DNA from: Phycisphaerae bacterium
GTDB taxonomy: Bacteria > Planctomycetota > Phycisphaerae > Tepidisphaerales > Tepidisphaeraceae
DNA length: 7,018 bases
Reading direction: 5' to 3'
Assembly (NCBI GenBank): GCA_014380825.1
Contig: JACMJD010000190.1
Coordinates: 1 to 7,018, forward strand
A program made the translations under genes and the position numbers. This document shows positions 1 to 4,850 of this stretch, in pieces (position 1 is the first letter of the stretch; each line of letters starts with the position of its first letter). A model generated the notes under the pieces. It ran no database searches, was not told where the DNA came from, and saw nothing but the letters and a program-made list of their open reading frames with translations.

Positions 1-287
1 AAGAAGTGCTGATCAACGCGATCAAGCACGGCAACAAATTTGATGAGGGCAAGCACGTTCACGTCGAATGGAACGTCACGCCCGAACAGGCCGAGATCAT
101 CATCGAAGACGAGGGGCCGGGGTTTGAACGCGTCGAAGTGCCGGATCCGACGCTGGTCGAGAATCTGACCAAATGCAGCGGTCGCGGGATTTTGCTGATC
201 GAGGCGTACATGTCGAGCGTCGAGTACAGCAACAAGGGCCGGCGCGTGCGTATGATCAAGAAGAACGACGGCGACGCGACGCCATGA
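1..287 (+). CDS. Anti-sigma-factor-type ATP-binding protein / serine kinase (RsbW/SpoIIAB family), 5'-truncated
   Basis: This is the 3' end of a GHKL-ATPase protein; the reading frame is already open at the window edge, with complete codons from position 3. The usual N-terminal part of about 40-50 residues is missing. The GTG at position 6 lies inside the conserved N-box (E-V-L-I-N-A-I-K-H-G-N), so it is not the real start. The G1 box DEGPGF is at 108-125 and the G2-type GRGILLI at 180-200. These motifs, the short C-terminus and the lack of other domains fit the RsbW/SpoIIAB group rather than a histidine kinase. Family members bind ATP, phosphorylate a STAS-domain anti-anti-sigma factor on serine, and sequester a sigma factor when that partner is phosphorylated. 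A STAS gene may lie just upstream, but this cannot be seen. The family call is firm; the target is unknown. Confidence 0.9.
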   Translation, partial: EVLINAIKHGNKFDEGKHVHVEWNVTPEQAEIIIEDEGPGFERVEVPDPTLVENLTKCSGRGILLIEAYMSSVEYSNKGRRVRMIKKNDGDATP

Positions 288-325
288 TGGTTTCATGACC
301 GCTCGCGAGTCCGCTCGCATCACTC

Positions 326-1450
326 ATGCTTTTTCCGCTTCGAACTGACGTCCCGCTGCGCTACACGCCTTGGATGAATTGGGCGCTCATCCTGCTGAAC
401 GTGCTGATGTACATTGTGCAGGTTCAGCAGGGACCAGAATTCACACAGCGGTTTGCGCTCAATCCCAGAAACGCCCAGCTATACCAATATTGCACGTACG
501 CATTTCTGCATGGCAGCGTGATGCACTTGGCGGGGAACATGCTGTTCCTCTACATCTTCGGAAACAACATCAACGACCGATTGGGCCATATCGGGTATCT
601 CGGTTTTTACCTTGCCGGCGGGGTGATGGCCGGGGTTGCGCACGTGATAGTGTCGGACGGCTCAGTGCTAGGCGCCAGCGGCGCGGTCGCCGCCATCACT
701 GGCGCGTTTCTGATCCTGTTTCCGCGCGCCCGGGTGACCATCGTCTATTTTTTCATCCTGATCGGCGTCGCCGAAATCGCCAGCCTCTGGTTCGTCGGCG
801 CGTTCTTCCTGATGGACGTGTTCTTTCAGGTCTCCGGTAGCTCGGGCGTTGCGCACATGGCGCACATCGGCGGATCGGTCTTCGGCGCGGGCGTTTGCCT
901 GCTGATGCTCAGGCTGCGATTGCTCCCGCGCAATCAGTGGGATGTGCTGGCTTTGATCGATCGTTGGAATCGCCGCCGTCAATATCGTGACATCGTTGCG
1001 TCGGGTTATGACCCGTTCGCGTACGCAACGCGCAAGGCCGCGCATGATCCGAAGCAGGATCGGATCATCGAAATCCGCGCCGCCATCGCCGAGTCGATGG
1101 CCCACAGCAATCTGCCCGAAGCGGTGAAGGGTTTCATGGAACTGCGCGCCGTCGATCCCGCGCAAGTGCTGTCGCGACAGAATCAGCTCGACATGGCGAA
1201 CTATCTCTACGAGCAAGACCTCCACGCCGCCGCCGCGGATGCGTATGAGGGTTACCTCCGTGTTTATCCGAAGGCTGATCAGGTGAATCACGTGACGCTG
1301 ATTCTCGGGTTGCTGTACTCGCGATATCTGAATCGTCCCGATCGCGCCGAGCAGTTTTTGAAGCAGGTGATCGAGCGACTTCACGAAGGCAAGGAAGTCG
1401 AGCTGGCACGGGCGGAGCTTGCGAAGGTTACCGGCAACGCGCCGATCTAA
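326..1450 (+). CDS. Rhomboid family intramembrane serine protease with C-terminal TPR-like region
   Basis: A 374-residue polytopic membrane protein. The rhomboid core spans roughly residues 10-200. The GASG motif places the nucleophile at Ser118, and the AHIGG motif gives the catalytic His180. The H-x4-H-x3-N motif (His62, His67, Asn71) matches the oxyanion-hole region of GlpG-type rhomboids. All catalytic residues are present, so the enzyme should be active, cleaving membrane-embedded substrates within the bilayer. Residues about 205-374 form a soluble, charged, helix-rich tail; residues 255-365 look like two or three TPR-like helical hairpins, a plausible protein-binding module. The ATG at 326 is the first usual start after an in-frame TGA at 296-298. 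No Shine-Dalgarno sequence precedes it. The gene lies 38 bp after the anti-sigma-type gene and 13 bp before the CoaB-type gene, suggesting co-transcription. The substrate is unknown. Confidence 0.93.
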   Translation: MLFPLRTDVPLRYTPWMNWALILLNVLMYIVQVQQGPEFTQRFALNPRNAQLYQYCTYAFLHGSVMHLAGNMLFLYIFGNNINDRLGHIGYLGFYLAGGVMAGVAHVIVSDGSVLGASGAVAAITGAFLILFPRARVTIVYFFILIGVAEIASLWFVGAFFLMDVFFQVSGSSGVAHMAHIGGSVFGAGVCLLMLRLRLLPRNQWDVLALIDRWNRRRQYRDIVASGYDPFAYATRKAAHDPKQDRIIEIRAAIAESMAHSNLPEAVKGFMELRAVDPAQVLSRQNQLDMANYLYEQDLHAAAADAYEGYLRVYPKADQVNHVTLILGLLYSRYLNRPDRAEQFLKQVIERLHEGKEVELARAELAKVTGNAPI

Positions 1451-1451
1451 C

Positions 1452-1455
1452 GAGG
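1452..1455 (+). promoter_or_regulatory. Ribosome binding site (GAGG) for the CoaB-type gene
   Basis: GAGG lies 8 nt before the ATG at 1464, in the 13-bp gap after the rhomboid stop codon. It supports 1464 as the start. The frame is open further upstream (TTG/GTG-type starts from 1419), but using that would overlap the rhomboid gene and add 15 residues unlike the family, whose N-terminus is a Rossmann beta strand. Confidence 0.65.
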
Positions 1456-1463
1456 ATGCGATC

Positions 1464-2162
1464 ATGCGAGTCCTCGTCACCGCCGGAAATACTCGCGAGA
1501 AGATTGATGACGTTCGCGATTGGGGAAACATTTTTACCGGCAACACCGGGTTCTCGATCGCCCGCGCGATCGCAGACATTGCCGACGTGGATTTGCTGAC
1601 GAGCAATCGACAGCATCTGGAAGATTCGAAGAGCATTTCGCGCATTCACGCATCCGATTTCACATCGCACGCGGAGTTGAAGGGCGCGCTCGCGGCGCTG
1701 ATGTCACGACAGAAATACGATGCGGTCTTCATGGCCGCTGCAGTTGCGGACTACAAACCGACGCGCGTATACGCGGTGCTCGAACGTCAACCTTCGGGTG
1801 AACGCGAAACTTGGATCGTAAAAGATGTGCAAGCCGGCAAAGTGAAGAGCACGCACGAGGAGATCGCGGTCCTCGGTCAGAAAACGGAGAAGCTCGTCGA
1901 CCTGTTCCGCACGGAATGGAAGCACACAGGGTTGCTGGTCAAATTTAAGCTCGAAGTTGACGTTTCGAAGGACGAACTGATTCGCATCGGACAAGTCAGC
2001 CGCAAGAGCAGCGGGGCGGATTATCTGGTCGCCAATACGCTGGATATGGTTTCCGGTGACAAAGCGGGCGCATTTCTGCTCAGCGATGCGGGCGAAGAAT
2101 GGGTGCCCCGAAACGACCTGTCCCCGCGTCTCAAGGGTCTGCTCCTCCCCAACGGGAAATAA
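1464..2162 (+). CDS. Stand-alone phosphopantothenoylcysteine synthetase-type protein (CoaB/DFP C-terminal domain)
   Basis: A 232-residue protein matching the CoaB half of the bacterial Dfp/CoaBC flavoprotein. That domain ligates cysteine to 4'-phosphopantothenate (CTP-activated in bacteria) in coenzyme A synthesis. The N-terminus carries the Rossmann-like nucleotide motif VTAGNTRE (residues 5-12), followed by V-R18-D-W-G-N22. This matches the Arg-x3-Asn pair important in Dfp (Arg206/Asn210, from memory). The family motif AAVADYKP is at residues 92-99. GKVKS (125-129) may correspond to the catalytic-lysine loop (KxKKS). ADYLVANTLD (185-194) matches the conserved AD-x-IVAND segment. The usual N-terminal CoaC decarboxylase (flavin) domain is absent. 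Spacing suggests an operon with the rhomboid gene. It may be the cell's true CoaB or a diverged paralogue; without the rest of the genome this is open, so I give no symbol. Confidence 0.85.
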   Translation: MRVLVTAGNTREKIDDVRDWGNIFTGNTGFSIARAIADIADVDLLTSNRQHLEDSKSISRIHASDFTSHAELKGALAALMSRQKYDAVFMAAAVADYKPTRVYAVLERQPSGERETWIVKDVQAGKVKSTHEEIAVLGQKTEKLVDLFRTEWKHTGLLVKFKLEVDVSKDELIRIGQVSRKSSGADYLVANTLDMVSGDKAGAFLLSDAGEEWVPRNDLSPRLKGLLLPNGK

Positions 2163-2227
2163 TTGCCTCCCTCCCTCGTAAGCAAGCCTATGGCCGGCGT
2201 CGGCCTGGGTTTGAAACTGCTTACTCT

Positions 2228-2231
2228 GGAG
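2228..2231 (+). promoter_or_regulatory. Ribosome binding site (GGAG) fixing the coiled-coil gene start
   Basis: GGAG sits 6 nt before the ATG at 2238. The frame is open back to a TTG at 2163 with another ATG at 2190, but neither has a recognisable ribosome binding site. Starting at 2238 also puts the membrane helix at the extreme N-terminus, as expected for a signal anchor. Confidence 0.65.
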
Positions 2232-2237
2232 TCTGCC

Positions 2238-3053
2238 ATGTTCTTTAAGCTAATGAAGTTAGGCGTGTTGAGCCTGGCCGGCGCGGCCGTGCTGGGTGCT
2301 GTGGTTTTTGGTCGCGATGTGTGCAGCTATGCCACCAGCGGCGCTCGCTCGTTTCGGTCGAGCGTGACCGACAACGTGCCGGTCGAATTCCAGCTTCGCC
2401 GGGCGCGCGATCTCGTGGACGACATCGTCCCGGAGATGCACGCCAACATCCGCATCATCGCGCAGCAGGAAGTCGAGATCTCTGCCCTGCGTGAAGACAT
2501 CGCCCGCAGCAACAAGTCGGTCGGCGAAGAGCGTCAGCGCGTCGCCAAGCTGCGCGATGCGATGAACACGCAACAGGCCAGCTACACCTTCAACACGATC
2601 ACGTACACGCGCGATCAGTTAAAGGATGACCTGTCGAACCGATTCGAAAATCTCCGCGAGGCTGAAGTCGTCCTCTCCGGCAAGCAGCGCTTGCTCGAGA
2701 ACCGCCAGAAGTCGCTGGCGTCGGCCGCTCAGGTGCTGGAGCGCACGCGCTCGCAGAAGGCGTTGCTCGAAAGCCAGATCAGCGCGCTGGAAAGTCAGAA
2801 CCAACTGGTGAAGAGCCAGTCGATCGGTTCAGGCGTGCAGATCGACAGCAGCAAGCTCGCGCAGTCGGAGAAGCTCATCGCCGACATCCGCAAGCAGCTC
2901 GATGTGGCCGAGCGCGTCCTCTCGCACGAGGCCAAGTTCAGCCAGGAGATCCAGGTCGACGTCGTCAACGAGAAAGAACTCGTGACGCAGGTCGACGATT
3001 ACCTGGCCGGAAAGAAGCGCACCGAGACGGCACAGGCGCCTGAAGTGCGATGA
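2238..3053 (+). CDS. N-terminally membrane-anchored coiled-coil protein, function unknown
   Basis: A 271-residue protein I cannot assign to a named family. Residues 8-24 form one hydrophobic helix preceded by lysines (K4, K7), which fits an uncleaved signal anchor or signal peptide. After a short linker come long charged helices rich in Glu, Gln, Arg and Leu: roughly 50-110, 125-195 and 203-255, with heptad-like spacing typical of coiled coils. The segment PVEFQLRRARDLVDDIVPEM (48-67) looks the most conserved in character and resembles hypothetical planctomycete proteins I have seen. There is no enzymatic motif and no Cys pair apart from C29. The tail is short and polar. It may act as a membrane-tethered scaffold or spacer, superficially like PspA-type coiled coils, but no homology is claimed. 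The preceding 75-bp gap shows no clear terminator or promoter. Confidence 0.82.
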   Translation: MFFKLMKLGVLSLAGAAVLGAVVFGRDVCSYATSGARSFRSSVTDNVPVEFQLRRARDLVDDIVPEMHANIRIIAQQEVEISALREDIARSNKSVGEERQRVAKLRDAMNTQQASYTFNTITYTRDQLKDDLSNRFENLREAEVVLSGKQRLLENRQKSLASAAQVLERTRSQKALLESQISALESQNQLVKSQSIGSGVQIDSSKLAQSEKLIADIRKQLDVAERVLSHEAKFSQEIQVDVVNEKELVTQVDDYLAGKKRTETAQAPEVR

Positions 3054-3054
3054 T

Positions 3055-3130
3055 CGTGATTACGTGATTACGTGAATACGTGATTACGTGAGAAAATGCG
3101 GCTGCATTCATCACGTAATCACGTAATCAC
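3055..3130 (+). repeat. Inverted pair of period-8 tandem arrays (CGTGATTA units), potential long hairpin
   Basis: The left array starts 2 nt after the upstream stop. It has four 8-bp units, CGTGATTA at 3055, 3063 and 3079 and the variant CGTGAATA at 3071, plus a partial CGTGA (3087-3091). The right array, 3111-3130, is TCACGTAATCACGTAATCAC, the exact reverse complement of 3056-3075. It also pairs with 3072-3091 at one mismatch. The closer pairing gives a 20-bp stem and a 19-nt loop (3092-3110) that contains its own small stem, AATGC (3095-3099) with GCATT (3104-3108). No T-run follows, so an intrinsic terminator is unlikely. It looks like a dispersed intergenic repeat; whether copies exist elsewhere cannot be seen. 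The rest of the gap, 3131-3178, holds only the next gene's ribosome binding site. Confidence 0.9.
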
Positions 3131-3168
3131 TCGTCAATCTCCCCTTCGCGTTATACTTCAGCTTTCCC

Positions 3169-3172
3169 GGAG
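3169..3172 (+). promoter_or_regulatory. Ribosome binding site (GGAG) supporting a GTG start
   Basis: GGAG lies 6 nt before the GTG at 3179. This spacing supports GTG as the initiation codon of the TPR/FHA-like gene, although no ATG is near. The first helical repeat of the protein begins within ten residues of this start, leaving no room for a much later one. Confidence 0.6.
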
Positions 3173-3178
3173 CTTCCC

Positions 3179-4768
3179 GTGCTGATCCTTCGCATCCGAC
3201 ATGCCGAGACCGCGCTGGCTGATGGACGGCTGGACGAAGCGTTCGAGCTGGTCCGTGAGCCGAAGCTGCGGGGCCATCGTCGCGGACAAGACTTGGCGAC
3301 GCGACTGGTCGAAGCGTTCACGAAGCGTGGCCGAGAACACCTGACCGCTGGTCGATTCGCGGCCGCCCTCACCGACTGCGAGAAGGCCCAACAGCTCGCC
3401 GGCGATCAGCCACAGTTAATCGCGCTGCGAAGCGAAGCAATGGACGCGGCCACGAATCAGCGCCGCGCCGAACGGATCAAAGCCAACGCTGTCGCCGCTG
3501 CACGAGACGAGATTGACAACGGTCGACTCGCAGCCGGCGAACGATTGCTTGCCGTCGCCTCCGTTCATGACACCCGCGCTGGCCAACTGCTTCAAGAACT
3601 GGGCCAACGTCACAACCTGGTTGACTCGGCCGTGAAAGGCGCGGACGACGCGCTGGATCGTGACGACATCGACGCGGCGTTGGTTGAGCTCGATCGAGCA
3701 CGTCATGCCGATCGATCCGACAAGCGAATCAAGGAACTGTCCGACCGATTGAAACACGTCCTGCGCGATCGGCTGAACGAAGCCATTGAAGAAGGCCGCC
3801 TGGATCGCGCCGATTCGCTCGGGCAAAGGCTGATTCGCGTGGATGAGCAAGGCGCCGAATCGCAGCATCTGCTGGCCGCGCTCGCGCAGTGCAAGGCGGC
3901 GTGGGAACGAATCGATCACGGCCGAGTGCATGATGCCGAAGAAATCTGCCGGCGATTGATGGTTCAATTTCCCAAAGCCAAATGGATCACCGAAGCTTGC
4001 AAACATCTGTCGGCGGCGAATGATTCGATGGAGTCTTTGCGCACCGGTCCGCTGGGATTGCTCACGACCGCGCCGACTTTCCGACACGATGCACCGACGC
4101 AATCACCGAGCATGTCGCCTCGTATCACCCGCGTCTCGCCCGTGCCGAGCGCCCAGCCCGGGCGAGACGCCCGTGATACTGGGAACGGTCTTCCGTCGAA
4201 ATTCATCGTCCCGGTCGATGGTGCCGGCAGTTGCTTGGTGTTTCGTCAATCGACGGTGACGATTGGCCCGATTAGCTCGGATCGAATTCCGGACATCGGC
4301 CTGATCGCCGAAGCCGGCGCGCCGGTGGCGACGATCGAACGGGCGGATGAAGACTATTTCCTCCGCGGCTCGGTGCTCGCGGTAAATGACAAGCCCGCGG
4401 CCAACAAACTTCTCGTCTCCGGCGATCGCATCTCCCTCACGCCGCGATGTCGCGTCAGTTTCATCGTGCCCAGCGCCGCCAGCACGACCGCCGTGCTCGA
4501 TCTGATCGGCGCGCGGTTTCCGAGGGCCGACGTTCGTCGCGTCGTGCTGCTCGATCGCGAGCTGGTCATCGGCCCCGGCATGAGCAGTCACATGCGTTGC
4601 GACACAACGCCCGAGCCGATCGTTCTACACGTCCGCGACAACCGTCTGTTCTGCCGCTCCACCGCCGAAGTTGAAGTGAATGGACAACCGATGGATCGGG
4701 AAAAAGGAATTCCGGTTGGGGCGAATGTGCGCGTGGGTTTGGTTTCGTTCGTCGTGACTAAGGCATAG
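3179..4768 (+). CDS. TPR-like repeat protein with two C-terminal FHA-like domains
   Basis: A 529-residue, probably cytoplasmic protein with no signal peptide or membrane segment. Residues 5-285 are helical and carry a recurring G-R-[LFV]-x2-A type turn at Gly16, 58, 115, 206 and 248, with a degenerate copy near 162. The spacing is 42-57 residues, as in diverged TPR-like hairpins. Residues 286-340 are a Pro/Ser/Thr/Arg-rich linker. Residues about 341-430 and 453-529 are beta-rich and look like two FHA domains: each opens with VTIGP or LVIGP, has a late VND or VNG turn, and the first also has a GDRISL strand. FHA domains usually bind phosphothreonine, but both copies have Pro in place of the usual Arg after IG and lack the SRxH motif, so binding is doubtful. 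The gene immediately precedes a Ser/Thr kinase, suggesting a kinase partner or scaffold. The FHA assignment rests on pattern, not a search. Confidence 0.8.
   Translation: MLILRIRHAETALADGRLDEAFELVREPKLRGHRRGQDLATRLVEAFTKRGREHLTAGRFAAALTDCEKAQQLAGDQPQLIALRSEAMDAATNQRRAERIKANAVAAARDEIDNGRLAAGERLLAVASVHDTRAGQLLQELGQRHNLVDSAVKGADDALDRDDIDAALVELDRARHADRSDKRIKELSDRLKHVLRDRLNEAIEEGRLDRADSLGQRLIRVDEQGAESQHLLAALAQCKAAWERIDHGRVHDAEEICRRLMVQFPKAKWITEACKHLSAANDSMESLRTGPLGLLTTAPTFRHDAPTQSPSMSPRITRVSPVPSAQPGRDARDTGNGLPSKFIVPVDGAGSCLVFRQSTVTIGPISSDRIPDIGLIAEAGAPVATIERADEDYFLRGSVLAVNDKPAANKLLVSGDRISLTPRCRVSFIVPSAASTTAVLDLIGARFPRADVRRVVLLDRELVIGPGMSSHMRCDTTPEPIVLHVRDNRLFCRSTAEVEVNGQPMDREKGIPVGANVRVGLVSFVVTKA
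4122..4179 (+). repeat. REP-like imperfect palindrome inside the TPR/FHA-like gene
   Basis: Two 21-nt arms, 4122-4142 and 4159-4179, are reverse complements at 19 of 21 positions, the only differences being an adjacent CC/GG pair. They enclose a 16-nt loop. The stem core pairs GCGTCTCGCCCG with CGGGCGAGACGC. The element lies in frame and encodes part of the low-complexity linker (about residues 315-334, including RITRVS and GRDARDTG) between the helical and FHA-like halves. The GC-rich stem resembles dispersed REP-type palindromes. Its position in an unstructured linker suggests insertion at a tolerated site. Confidence 0.8.
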
Positions 4769-4846
4769 TTGCCAGTTCCCAGTTGTCAGTTGCCAGTGAA
4801 GACCGGCAACAAACAACTGGCAACTGACAACTAACAACTGGCAACT
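4767..4846 (+). repeat. Inverted pair of period-7 tandem arrays (AGTTGCC-type units) filling the gap before the kinase gene
   Basis: The left array (4767-4797) consists of 7-bp units: AGTTGCC at 4767 and 4788, AGTTCCC at 4774, AGTTGTC at 4781 and a partial AGT. It begins at the second base of the upstream TAG stop codon. The right array (4805-4846) has six 7-bp units of the complementary type, including GGCAACT at 4819 and 4840, GACAACT at 4826 and AACAACT at 4812 and 4833. Arms 4767-4797 and 4816-4846 pair over 31 bp with three mismatches, all in the second unit, and an 18-nt loop (4798-4815). The array stops four bases before the kinase ATG. It resembles the heptameric short tandem repeats known from other bacteria, for example cyanobacteria, in period but not in sequence. 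Confidence 0.9.
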
Positions 4847-4850
4847 TTCA

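Noticed and set aside
299..318. Short palindrome CTCGCGAG and direct repeat CCGCTCGC before the rhomboid start
   Set aside because: Only 8 bp each in GC-rich DNA, so chance is likely; no promoter or operator logic could be supported.
1419..1463. Upstream extension of the CoaB-type gene
   Set aside because: It overlaps the rhomboid gene and adds residues unlike the family; ATG 1464 has GAGG at good spacing and begins directly with the Rossmann strand.
668..1645. Long open frame (325 codons) on the minus strand across the rhomboid and CoaB-type genes
   Set aside because: It is antisense to two well-supported genes, its translation is low-complexity and Arg-rich in the way of shadow frames in GC-rich DNA, and it shows no recognisable domain.
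2163..2237. Promoter or small gene between the CoaB-type and coiled-coil genes
   Set aside because: A TTGAAA at 2211-2216 has no matching -10 box at suitable spacing, and the short open frame lacks a ribosome binding site.
3055..3130. CRISPR-like array
   Set aside because: Units are 8 bp with no spacers; it is a simple inverted tandem repeat.
3072..3150. Intrinsic terminator after the coiled-coil gene
   Set aside because: The stem is strong, but the following bases (TCGTCAATCTCC) are not a T-run; better described as a repeat-derived hairpin.
3416..4102. Minus-strand open frame (228 codons) opposite the helical part of the FHA-like gene
   Set aside because: Fully antisense to a gene with repeat structure and a good ribosome binding site; no domain or initiation signal seen.
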